In this document: positions 26,046-34,544 of the stretch, piece by piece
Layout: the number at the start of each line of letters is the position of its first letter
Position numbering within the stretch: the stretch's first letter is position 1
Origin: Dyadobacter chenwenxiniae
GTDB taxonomy: Bacteria > Bacteroidota > Bacteroidia > Cytophagales > Spirosomataceae
Assembly: GCF_022869785.1 (NCBI RefSeq)
Contig: NZ_CP094997.1
Location: forward strand, 6,763,001 to 6,827,000
Length of the DNA stretch: 64,000 nt
Reading direction: 5' to 3'
Program-made: the position numbers and the translations under genes
Notes under the pieces: generated by a model
What the model was told of the DNA's origin: nothing
What the model saw: the letters and a program-made list of their open reading frames with translations, nothing else
The model's database searches: none

Positions 26046-27412
26046 ATATCAAGTCCCGTCTGACCTTGCTCTTTACCATGCTGGTGGGTTCCATCATGGC
26101 CTTATTTTGCCTTTCTGTTTATTATTTCTACGATCAATACAGGGAAAAACAATTCTATTCTTTCCTCAATGAACGCGCACAAACCATTGCCCAGTTGGTA
26201 GAAGCCAGCCAGGACATCAGCAAGGCGGACATTGAAAAGATTGAAAAAGAGAACAATACGATTTTTCTTAATGAGGAAATCACCATTTACGATGGGAGCG
26301 ACTCGCTGATATTTACGGGAGGGAACGAGAAATTTACATTATCCAAAACAATTCTGGCAGAAACGAGGGCGGGACGGGAAATTCGTACGAAGCACGACAA
26401 AAAAGAAGCAATTATCATTCGCCATATCTTGCAGGATCACAGGAAGCCCTGGGTTGTAATGGCTGTTGCCAATGATGTGCCCGGTATGAACCAGTTGAAG
26501 CGGCTTCGCGAAATATTGGTTATCGGATGGCTTTTATCCCTCATTCTGGTAGGGGTTGCGGGCTGGCAATTCGCCAATGATGCCATTAAGCCCGTTTCAG
26601 ACATTATTTCGCAGGTTAACAACATTTCAGCGGGAAATTTGCACGAGAAGGTTACCGTAGGAAGGGAAAAGGATGAGCTTGCTGCACTTGCACAAACATT
26701 TAACCAGATGCTGGGCCGACTCGAAATTGCATTTATTGCTCAAAAAAACTTCGTTTCTCACGCGTCACATGAGTTGCGAACCCCCCTGGCGCTCATTATG
26801 AGCGAAGCCGAGCTAAGCCTGATGAAAGATCGCGCGAGCGAAGAATACAAAGTGGCGCTGAAAGGCATCTGGTCGGAGGCAAGAGAAATGAATGAGCTGG
26901 TTAGCAGGCTATTGGAGTTGGCCAGAACCGAAGAACAGGCTTTTAAAGTTACATTTTCCAAGATTCGCGTAGATGAAGTGCTCTGGCAGGCGAAGGCTTC
27001 CGTGCAGCAGAAAAATCCGGGTTATGAAGTGCACATCCATTACGACCAAATCCCGGAGGACGAGGAACAATTGAAGCGATATGGGGACGAAAGCTTGCTG
27101 AAAACGGCGTTTATGAACCTCATGGATAATGCTTGCAAGTATTCCAACGATAAGACTGTCAATGTGTTCCTGAAAATTCAGAAAGATCTGATTCAGATTG
27201 ACTTCAAGGACGTGGGCGTCGGCATTGCGGCTAACGAACTGCCTTACATCTTCGATACTTTCTACAGGAGTGCCACCACAATCAGTAAAGCAGGTTATGG
27301 TATCGGCCTGGCATTGACCAAGCGTATCGTTAACATGCAGGGTGCCAGCATTGAAGTGGAGTCGGTGCTGGGTTCCGGAACTACGTTCATGCTCAAATTT
27401 CCTCCGTTTTAA
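26042..27412 (+). CDS. Sensor histidine kinase (HAMP, HisKA, HATPase)
   Basis: A 456-aa inner-membrane sensor kinase, partner of the upstream regulator. Two membrane segments (about 9-29 and 157-176) enclose a periplasmic sensing domain. A HAMP domain follows (about 178-230). The phospho-accepting His is H243 in FVSHASHELRTP. The ATPase has an N box (LMDNACKYSN), a G1 box (DVGVGI) and a G2 box (GYGIGLAL). The signal is unknown. Its closest relative in the window is the kinase at 49090-50463, so a metal or envelope signal is possible but not shown. Confidence 0.95.
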   Translation: MNIKSRLTLLFTMLVGSIMALFCLSVYYFYDQYREKQFYSFLNERAQTIAQLVEASQDISKADIEKIEKENNTIFLNEEITIYDGSDSLIFTGGNEKFTLSKTILAETRAGREIRTKHDKKEAIIIRHILQDHRKPWVVMAVANDVPGMNQLKRLREILVIGWLLSLILVGVAGWQFANDAIKPVSDIISQVNNISAGNLHEKVTVGREKDELAALAQTFNQMLGRLEIAFIAQKNFVSHASHELRTPLALIMSEAELSLMKDRASEEYKVALKGIWSEAREMNELVSRLLELARTEEQAFKVTFSKIRVDEVLWQAKASVQQKNPGYEVHIHYDQIPEDEEQLKRYGDESLLKTAFMNLMDNACKYSNDKTVNVFLKIQKDLIQIDFKDVGVGIAANELPYIFDTFYRSATTISKAGYGIGLALTKRIVNMQGASIEVESVLGSGTTFMLKFPPF

Positions 27413-27426
27413 CGCTCTTTTAATCC

Positions 27427-27449
27427 GGTGTTAATGTGTATTTAACACC
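27427..27449. repeat. Short perfect palindrome after the sensor kinase
   Basis: GGTGTTAA and TTAACACC pair around a seven-base loop. No T-run follows, so this is more likely a binding site or folded 3' end than a terminator. Confidence 0.45.
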
Positions 27450-27540
27450 CTGAAATGTCATTTGCATTGTAGTAAGCAAATGGCTATTCCGCGCAGTATT
27501 AAAATCTTTAAATTGAGTTAGGTGAGTAGTAAGAAAAGAA

Positions 27541-27572
27541 TGGCTTCCGAATATTTCGGGGGCCAGTTTTTT
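27541..27572 (+). terminator. Terminator between the sensor kinase and the MscS gene
   Basis: TGGCTTCCGAA pairs imperfectly with TTCGGGGGCCA around TAT, followed by six T on the plus strand. It ends at the stop codon of the convergent MscS gene. Confidence 0.65.
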
Positions 27573-28659
27573 ATCGGTTAAGCTTCGTTTCGGGCAGCAT
27601 ACTTTCCTGTTTTTGCACCTCTTCGATCCGATGACTTGGCAGTGCTTCCGGATATTCCTGTGAAATAAATTCAATCATTTTCTCCCGCACAAGGCACCGC
27701 AGGTCGAATGTCTGCGAAGAATTCCGTGCAGACATTAATGCTCTCACAACCATCAACTGCCCTTGCGTATCCGTAACCTGCAATGCCCAGGATTTACCGT
27801 CCCAAAGGGGCGTTGCATCCAGGATTTCTTTTAGTTTTTCCCTCAGTTTAGGGACAGGTGTCAGGTAATTAAGCTGGAAAAAAGCCGTTCCGATCAGTGC
27901 GCTGTCGTTGCGTGTCCAGTTTTGAAAAGGTGTTTCAATAAAATAAGTGATCGGCAGCACGATCCGGCGCAAATCCCAGATATTGACAACTACATATGTC
28001 AGGTTGATCTCTTCGATACGTCCCCATTCACCTTCAACAATCACAACATCATCTATCTTGATGGGCTGCGTAAATGCAATTTGAATGCCTGCCATGAGGT
28101 TGGCCAGCGATTTTTGTGCAGCAAAACCAATGATCACACTGAAAATCCCAGCCGAAGTTAGAATCCCTACGCCATATTGCCGCACGCTCTCGAAGCTTAG
28201 TAACAGGATAGATATGCCAATTATAATGATGAGGATAATGACAATCCGCTTCACAAACTTGATTTTCGTGAACAGGCGCCGCGCCTGGTTGTTGTCCGGC
28301 GTGCTGAAATCGAGCTGATCGATCAGGACTTTTTCGATAATGATGACAATGCGTGTCATTAACCACGTCGTTACCACGATCAAAGCCACTTTGCTGATCG
28401 TAAATGTCCAGTAATAGTCTTTATGGGTTAAAGAGTAAGTTTTAAGTGTGGCGGTAACGAGTACAAGCGGGATGAAGAAATATAAAACGCTCGTTAGGTT
28501 TTCGCGAATGGCCCTGATCGCCTGCCACTCTTTTTTAGCAGCGGTAATTTTTATTATATTAATAACTATGGCACTGATTATCAGTCCGATTATCAGCGCC
28601 GGCAGCACAATAAGCCACGGCGAATTCCGATAATCGAGCATGTTTAAAAATTCGTTCAT
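27571..28659 (-). CDS. MscS-family mechanosensitive channel
   Basis: A 362-aa inner-membrane channel of the small-conductance mechanosensitive family. Four hydrophobic segments come first. The pore-lining helix region reads AGIFSVIIGFAAQKSLANLMAG (about 171-192), with small residues packing as in MscS TM3. The beta domain IDDVVIVEGEWGRIEEINLTYVVV (about 203-226) and the C-terminal alpha/beta domain follow. It releases solutes on hypo-osmotic shock. The start lies four bases after the stop of the DUF1460 gene, so the two are probably co-transcribed. Confidence 0.93.
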   Translation of the reverse strand: MNEFLNMLDYRNSPWLIVLPALIIGLIISAIVINIIKITAAKKEWQAIRAIRENLTSVLYFFIPLVLVTATLKTYSLTHKDYYWTFTISKVALIVVTTWLMTRIVIIIEKVLIDQLDFSTPDNNQARRLFTKIKFVKRIVIILIIIIGISILLLSFESVRQYGVGILTSAGIFSVIIGFAAQKSLANLMAGIQIAFTQPIKIDDVVIVEGEWGRIEEINLTYVVVNIWDLRRIVLPITYFIETPFQNWTRNDSALIGTAFFQLNYLTPVPKLREKLKEILDATPLWDGKSWALQVTDTQGQLMVVRALMSARNSSQTFDLRCLVREKMIEFISQEYPEALPSHRIEEVQKQESMLPETKLNR

Positions 28660-28663
28660 TGGA

Positions 28664-29482
28664 TCAGATATCGTTGAGTCGCGCCACGATCATGCCCGTA
28701 TGCTTGGGGACCGAGGCCACGTATTCGGCGAGCGGAACACTCGTCATAATCACCTTTTTGCCCGTCAGGGAAGCGTGGATCAGGTAAGCGCGGCTGCCAA
28801 CTTTGGAAATGATGCCCATATGGTTGACATCAAGCCCTTCCACAGAGGACGTAAATGCAACAATATCGCCATCGTGCAGCATAGGCTCTGCCTTTTGAAT
28901 GCCGGACTTGGGAATGTAGCTGTGCTCTCTCGCGTTAATCAGGCCTTCTTGCTCACGCACTTTTTCCCACACGGCTGTTTCCGCCATGGACGGATACAAA
29001 TTCGCATGGTTGGACATGAAATTAATTTCTTTTTTATAGGGAATGCCGCCCACTTTGGCTGTAATGTCTTCCAGCCGCCCGCGCTTTTCATTTTCATACA
29101 TCCAGTCCAGCACGTAATGCAGCCTGGAAGGATAGCCGTCAATGACTCCGTCACGATAGCGCAGCTTGGTCAGCTCATTTTTAAAGCCTTCGTAAGTCGG
29201 ATTTTCTGTTTTCGCAACAGCCAGCGCCACTGAACTCTCCACAAGGGTCGTGCAGTCCAGTCCGTCAAATTTGCAAACGAGCCGTTCTGTCGGATTTCCT
29301 TCCAATGTTCCGGCGACATAAGGCGTCCCCAGAAACGATTCCCCCATGCGCAAAACCTGCGTCCCGATATCACTGCTCTCCGGTAAATCCATTTTTTGTC
29401 CAAAAACCTTTTGAACCGCCAGCTGTGCAAATGACCCTGTTGACGACATGAGAAAAATGGATAGAACTATAACTCTGATCAT
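28664..29482 (-). CDS. DUF1460 protein, N-acetylmuramoyl-L-alanine amidase-like
   Basis: A 272-aa exported protein with a signal peptide (residues 1-19, ending GSFA). It matches DUF1460, an NlpC/P60-like papain-fold family with amidase activity on muropeptides in characterised Bacteroides members. The candidate catalytic Cys is in FDGLDCTTLVE (about 72-82), and the His is in GLDVNHMGIISK. It should act in the periplasm in cell-wall recycling. It lies four bases upstream of the MscS gene in the same direction. Confidence 0.9.
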   Translation of the reverse strand: MIRVIVLSIFLMSSTGSFAQLAVQKVFGQKMDLPESSDIGTQVLRMGESFLGTPYVAGTLEGNPTERLVCKFDGLDCTTLVESSVALAVAKTENPTYEGFKNELTKLRYRDGVIDGYPSRLHYVLDWMYENEKRGRLEDITAKVGGIPYKKEINFMSNHANLYPSMAETAVWEKVREQEGLINAREHSYIPKSGIQKAEPMLHDGDIVAFTSSVEGLDVNHMGIISKVGSRAYLIHASLTGKKVIMTSVPLAEYVASVPKHTGMIVARLNDI

Positions 29483-29535
29483 GCTTAAATTTCCTTTTTT
29501 GCGTAAAGTTGCGTTTTATTTGACTCTTATCATGC

Positions 29536-31275
29536 TTATTTCAATTCAATTTCATAGACCGATACCGAGTTGGGCGGCAAACCAACCTGAACACCAGTTG
29601 ACGTAATTTCGTTGGTACGCAAGCTTGGTGAAGGTGAAAACAAAGGGAAAACCGGTTTCAATCTGTAAGCCGACGTGTTACTCAGTTTTAAAGAATTTGT
29701 CCAGGCATCCTGAGGAATTTTTACGGTTGTTTCAACGGTCTTTTCTTTATCAAAATTGTAAATAAAAAGCAGCTTTTGATTGTCAGTGAACCGCAAATAA
29801 CTGTATTGCAACTTTTTATCGTAGTTCTGAGATTGCCCGTCAATGTTCACATATTGTAAATCATAAAATGCTCCTGCATAAACGGCTTCATTGTTAAGTA
29901 CAAAGCGATTCAACGTTTCATAGAAAGCACGCAATTTCTTCTGGTCCGCAGTGAGCTTTTCAAGATTAAATTTTCCACCGTTGACCCATTGCTGAAACTC
30001 CGTAACGCCCCAATAGTCAAATATCGTCGTCCTGCCATCTTCGCCCTGAAACCCTTCTGCCTCAACCGGATCAACACCCAGCTCCTGGCCAAAATAGATC
30101 ATCAGCGGGCCTGTATGCAATGTTGCACTTAGTGTCATTGCCGGAATCGCAGCCCATGGATCGCCCGCAAAATAGCGGGATGCAATGCGCTGTTCATCGT
30201 GGTTTTCGAGAAACCGGAGCATATTTTCGCTGATATCGCCTGACTCCTGCTGCCAGATCCTCGTAATGTTTTCAACCGTTCCATTGCCTTCAATCAGGCT
30301 TCGCAAAGAGTTGTAAAGGCCAACCTTATCATACAGATAATCAAACTTACCAGTTTTGATATAATGGTGATATTCAGCGGGATTGTAAATTTCAGCAATA
30401 AAAATTACGCTTTCTTTCAGCTTCTTGATTTCGGGAATAACCCACGCCCAGAATTCTGCTGGCACCATTTCAGCCATATCACACCGAAAACCATCCACTC
30501 CTTTTTCCGTCCAGAAACGCAGGATGTCGTACATTTTCAGCCAGGTGGAAGGGATTGGATCAAAATAGCGCAGGCCACCATTTTGATAATCCACGCCATA
30601 ATTGAGCTTAATAGTCTCATACCAGTCATACTGGCTCGGCTGCGCCTGGAACACGTCGTTTCCGGTTGCCTTGGCCGGTCTTTCATGATATGGCGCTGCG
30701 ACCTCAACAGGCGGCTTATGGCCCTCGGGAACCACAAAGTCGTGGTTAGGGATGTAATAAAAGTTATTTTTTGGGCTAAATGAAACCGTATTGTCATCAT
30801 CTTCGCCAAAATCCCGAATACCGGATGCACGCGTGTTCGAATGATATTGTCGCGCAACATGGTTTGGGATAAAATCGATAATCACTTTCAGATTCTGCGC
30901 GTGCGTCCTGGCAACGAGTTGCTCAAACTCTTCCATCCGCTTAGGCACATCCACGGCGAGGTCCGGGTCCACATCGTAATAATCTTTCACCGCATAAGGA
31001 GAGCCCGCTTTGCCTTTGACAATCAGTGGATGATCGGCATTGATGCCAAATGCGCTGTAATCCGTTAATGTTGCATGTTCCAGGACTCCGGTGTACCAAA
31101 CGTGCGTAATGCCGAAATTTTTGAGAGCGGTAAGTGCTGTTTCGTTAATATCATTGAATTTTCCACAGCCATTTTCCGCCATGGAGCCGTAAAATTTATT
31201 GGTCGTGCACTGGTTGCCGAACAAGCGGGTAAACACCTGATATACTATGAACTTATCCTGGTTAACTGCGGGCAT
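29536..31275 (-). CDS. Alpha-amylase family glycoside hydrolase (GH13)
   Basis: A 579-aa GH13 enzyme without a signal peptide, so probably cytoplasmic. The four GH13 regions are visible: VIIDFIPNHV (131-140), GFRCDMAEM with nucleophile D266, FIAEIYNP with acid/base E295, and FLENHDEQR with transition-state D360. A C-terminal beta domain follows. It should cleave alpha-1,4 glucan or maltodextrin, though specificity is not predictable. It diverges from pgmB and the GH65 gene with a 121-base shared gap, which suggests one maltose or glycogen response. Confidence 0.93.
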   Translation of the reverse strand: MPAVNQDKFIVYQVFTRLFGNQCTTNKFYGSMAENGCGKFNDINETALTALKNFGITHVWYTGVLEHATLTDYSAFGINADHPLIVKGKAGSPYAVKDYYDVDPDLAVDVPKRMEEFEQLVARTHAQNLKVIIDFIPNHVARQYHSNTRASGIRDFGEDDDNTVSFSPKNNFYYIPNHDFVVPEGHKPPVEVAAPYHERPAKATGNDVFQAQPSQYDWYETIKLNYGVDYQNGGLRYFDPIPSTWLKMYDILRFWTEKGVDGFRCDMAEMVPAEFWAWVIPEIKKLKESVIFIAEIYNPAEYHHYIKTGKFDYLYDKVGLYNSLRSLIEGNGTVENITRIWQQESGDISENMLRFLENHDEQRIASRYFAGDPWAAIPAMTLSATLHTGPLMIYFGQELGVDPVEAEGFQGEDGRTTIFDYWGVTEFQQWVNGGKFNLEKLTADQKKLRAFYETLNRFVLNNEAVYAGAFYDLQYVNIDGQSQNYDKKLQYSYLRFTDNQKLLFIYNFDKEKTVETTVKIPQDAWTNSLKLSNTSAYRLKPVFPLFSPSPSLRTNEITSTGVQVGLPPNSVSVYEIELK

Positions 31276-31396
31276 ATCAAGTTAAATTATTTATAAAAAT
31301 TATGTTCCCAAACCGCTCCCGGCGCGTTCTGAGACGGCTTGCAGGATTGAGCTTGGAAAATTTTACTATTTTGCAAGATATTAAATTTGAAATAAT

Positions 31397-32053
31397 ATGC
31401 CCTCAATAGCAGCGTGCCTTTTTGATCTGGACGGCGTAATTGTTGACACGGCCAAATTCCATTACAATGCGTGGCGGCAATTGGCGAACGATCTCGGATT
31501 CGATCTCACCCACGCCCAAAATGAACTTTTAAAGGGCATAAGCAGGATGGAGTCGCTTGAAATTATCCTGGCTCTCGGCGGTGTGAAACTTTCAGAAGAG
31601 GAAAAATTACAACGGGCCACAGAAAAGAACATCCGTTATCTCGCATTATGTATGCAGATGACGCCAGCGGACACGCTTCCAGGTGTTAGGGCGTTTTTGG
31701 ATGAGCTCAAACATCATGGCATCAGGATTGGCTTGGGTTCGGCGAGCAAAAATGCAAAAGTCATCATGGAGCGCATTGATATGCTCTCTTATTTTGACAC
31801 CATTGTCGACGGAAACCGCACTACCAAAGGAAAACCGGATCCCCAGGTTTTTTTAATGGGCGCCGCAGATCTTGCGGCTTCACCGGCCCAATGTGTTGTT
31901 TTTGAAGATGCTGTGGCAGGGATCCAATCCGCGAAAGCCGCGGGGATGCTGGCCGTTGGGATAGGGGAAAAGGCCATTTTGACCCAGGCAGACATTGTTA
32001 TCCCTGGATTTTCGGATTTTCATTTCCAGGATATGGAAGCGGCTTTTGCATAA
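31397..32053 (+). CDS. pgmB: Beta-phosphoglucomutase
   Basis: A 218-aa HAD-superfamily phosphomutase that turns beta-glucose 1-phosphate into glucose 6-phosphate. Motif I is FDLDGVIVDT with nucleophile D10 and acid/base D12. The cap domain has KGISRMESLE near 46. Motif II is GLGSASKN (about 114-121), and motif IV is VFEDAVAGIQSAKAAGM. It precedes the GH65 gene by 38 bases, the normal pairing for phosphorolytic maltose use, because GH65 enzymes release beta-glucose 1-phosphate. Confidence 0.95.
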   Translation: MPSIAACLFDLDGVIVDTAKFHYNAWRQLANDLGFDLTHAQNELLKGISRMESLEIILALGGVKLSEEEKLQRATEKNIRYLALCMQMTPADTLPGVRAFLDELKHHGIRIGLGSASKNAKVIMERIDMLSYFDTIVDGNRTTKGKPDPQVFLMGAADLAASPAQCVVFEDAVAGIQSAKAAGMLAVGIGEKAILTQADIVIPGFSDFHFQDMEAAFA

Positions 32054-32091
32054 GCCGCACTTATTTATTTTTCTAATACATTTTACCCTAC

Positions 32092-34407
32092 ATGAAAAAT
32101 TACATCACCCATGATGAATGGAGTATCGTGGAAAATGGCTTCCACGCTGAATACAACGAGATCACAGAAAGCTTAATGAGTTTGGGCAACGGCCGGATGG
32201 GTCAGCGCGGCAACTTTGAAGAACATTACTCCGGCAAATCATTACAAGGCAATTATGTGGCAGGGGTTTACTTTCCTGACAAAACACGTGTGGGCTGGTG
32301 GAAAAACGGTTATCCAAATTACTTCGCAAAAGTGCTGAATGCCTGCAATTGGATAGGCATTGATATCAGGATCGGGGAGGAGGTGCTGGATATGAACACT
32401 TGTGAGATAGAAACTTTCAGCCGTGTTCTGAACATGAAAGAAGGCGTGCTCGAACGAGTGGCGACGGTGAAAATGGCAGAAGGCAGGCGGATTAAAATCC
32501 ATTCAAAGCGGTTTTGCAGCATGGCCGACGACGAATCAGGGGCGATCAGCTACAAGCTGACGCCGTTGAATTTTAGTGACTACATGACCATCACGCCCTA
32601 TCTGGACGGCAGTATCCGGAACCGGGATTCCAATTACGATGAGTCCTTCTGGAACGAAGTGCACAAGGAGACTGGCCCTTCGCAGGGTTACCTTATCCTC
32701 GAAACAAAACCCAATCCTTACGGCGTCGAATTGTTCCAGGTTGCAACGGGAATGGCGTTCAATATCAAGCTTGATGGCCTGGAAACAGCGTACCAGCCGT
32801 TGCCGGTTGAGATGGATAGATATGTGGCTGGGACCGTAAAAGTGGAAGTGAAAGAGGGCCAGGAGCTTAGCGTATATAAGTATGGGGTTAATCTTTCCTC
32901 AAACAATTATCCAACGGAAAGCTTATTGGAAGAATGCAAATCTTACGTGTCGCGGATCTCTGAGAAAGGATTCGATCATTTGCTGGCGGCGCACATGCAG
33001 GCCTGGGCCGTAAAATGGGAACGGAACGACATTACCATTGAGGGCAACATCGCCGCTCAGCAAGCAATCCGGTTTAATATTTTTCATTTGGGACAAACCT
33101 ATACAGGCGAAGACGAGCGCTTGAACATTGGTCCAAAAGGATTCACCGGAGAGAAATACGGCGGGGTAACTTACTGGGACACGGAGGCTTATTGCATTCC
33201 GTTCTATCTGTCCACTGCTGAACAAAAAGTCGCGCGCAACCTGCTGGTTTACAGGTATAAGCAATTGGATAAGGCGATTGAGAATGCCGAAAAGCTGGGT
33301 TTCTCTGACGGAGCGGCGCTGTATCCGATGGTAACAATGAATGGTGAGGAGTGCCATAACGAATGGGAAATCACTTTTGAAGAAATACACAGAAACGGCG
33401 CCATTGCTTATGCGATCTACGACTATACGCGTTACACAAGCGACGAAAGTTATGTAAATGACCAAGGCCTTGAAGTGTTGATCGCCATATCCAGGTTTTG
33501 GAAACAGCGCATTAACTGGTCAGAAGAAAAAGGGCAGTATGTGATGTTGGGCGTAACGGGCCCGAATGAGTACGAAAACAATGTGAATAATAACTGGTAC
33601 ACCAATTACATCGCATGCTGGACATTGCGTTATACGCTGGAAATCATCGGCAAATTATGGACGCAGGACTCCCGCAAGCTCAACGAGATCATTATCAGGA
33701 CCAATTTTAGCCTGAACAGCGAAATGGATGCATGGAAGCACATTGTTGAAAATATGCATTTTCCGTACGACCAGATAAGGCAGGTTTATTTGCAGCAGCA
33801 AGGCTTTCTGGACAAGGAGATTCTGACCGTTCATGACATCGCGGGCGAGCGTCCGATCAATCAAAACTGGTCCTGGGACAGGATATTGCGGTCGTGCTTC
33901 ATCAAGCAAGCGGATGTTTTACAGGGGCTTTATTTCTTTGAGGATGAATTCCAAATCGCAGACATCAAGCGCAATTTCGAATTTTACGAGCCGATGACCG
34001 TTCACGAATCGTCATTATCTCCCTGCGTTCACGCAATCCTGGCAGCGAAAATCGGGTTAAAGGAGAAGGCTTACGAAATGTATGTGCGTACCGCCAGGCT
34101 GGATCTGGACGATTACAATAATGATACGGAAGACGGTTTGCATATCACTTCCATGGCCGGCACCTGGATGAGCGTCGTGAAAGGGTTTGCGGGTCAGCGG
34201 GTGAAAGATGGAATGTTGGTTCTGAATCCGTATGTGCCGGAGCAATGGAATTCATACTCGTTCAGGATCGGTTTCCGGGGTGCACTATTGCTGATTTCCG
34301 TTTCGAAGTCAGCTGTTACAATCCAAAATTCATCGGACAAACCATTGGACATCATGCTTGGCAGCCGCCGCTTGTTCATCGACGCATTTGCTAGCATCAA
34401 AGCGTAA
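32092..34407 (+). CDS. GH65 family phosphorylase (maltose phosphorylase-like)
   Basis: A 771-aa cytoplasmic GH65 enzyme. An N-terminal super-beta-sandwich (about 1-270) is followed by an (alpha/alpha)6 barrel. The motif WDTEAYCIPFY (362-372) and GPNEY (490-494, with the probable general-acid E493) are those of maltose-type phosphorylases. Maltose phosphorylase gives glucose and beta-glucose 1-phosphate, which the upstream mutase uses. Trehalose or kojibiose phosphorylase activity cannot be excluded from sequence. Length is normal for the family, and the C-terminus is a small beta domain. Confidence 0.93.
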   Translation: MKNYITHDEWSIVENGFHAEYNEITESLMSLGNGRMGQRGNFEEHYSGKSLQGNYVAGVYFPDKTRVGWWKNGYPNYFAKVLNACNWIGIDIRIGEEVLDMNTCEIETFSRVLNMKEGVLERVATVKMAEGRRIKIHSKRFCSMADDESGAISYKLTPLNFSDYMTITPYLDGSIRNRDSNYDESFWNEVHKETGPSQGYLILETKPNPYGVELFQVATGMAFNIKLDGLETAYQPLPVEMDRYVAGTVKVEVKEGQELSVYKYGVNLSSNNYPTESLLEECKSYVSRISEKGFDHLLAAHMQAWAVKWERNDITIEGNIAAQQAIRFNIFHLGQTYTGEDERLNIGPKGFTGEKYGGVTYWDTEAYCIPFYLSTAEQKVARNLLVYRYKQLDKAIENAEKLGFSDGAALYPMVTMNGEECHNEWEITFEEIHRNGAIAYAIYDYTRYTSDESYVNDQGLEVLIAISRFWKQRINWSEEKGQYVMLGVTGPNEYENNVNNNWYTNYIACWTLRYTLEIIGKLWTQDSRKLNEIIIRTNFSLNSEMDAWKHIVENMHFPYDQIRQVYLQQQGFLDKEILTVHDIAGERPINQNWSWDRILRSCFIKQADVLQGLYFFEDEFQIADIKRNFEFYEPMTVHESSLSPCVHAILAAKIGLKEKAYEMYVRTARLDLDDYNNDTEDGLHITSMAGTWMSVVKGFAGQRVKDGMLVLNPYVPEQWNSYSFRIGFRGALLLISVSKSAVTIQNSSDKPLDIMLGSRRLFIDAFASIKA

Positions 34408-34544
34408 AAGTAGTTCTATCTTACATGATCCTATTTATTGAAAAAATTATATTTTAAGCAGATTCTATTAAACGGTTACCGGAAATATTGTAAATCTGAA
34501 AGTTAACTTGTAGGTTCGGTCTTTTGAGCCATCTTTTTTGGATC

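Noticed and set aside
28640..29233. A 197-aa plus-strand frame over the DUF1460 gene
   Set aside because: It is a shadow of the DUF1460 gene, which has a catalytic Cys motif and signal peptide.
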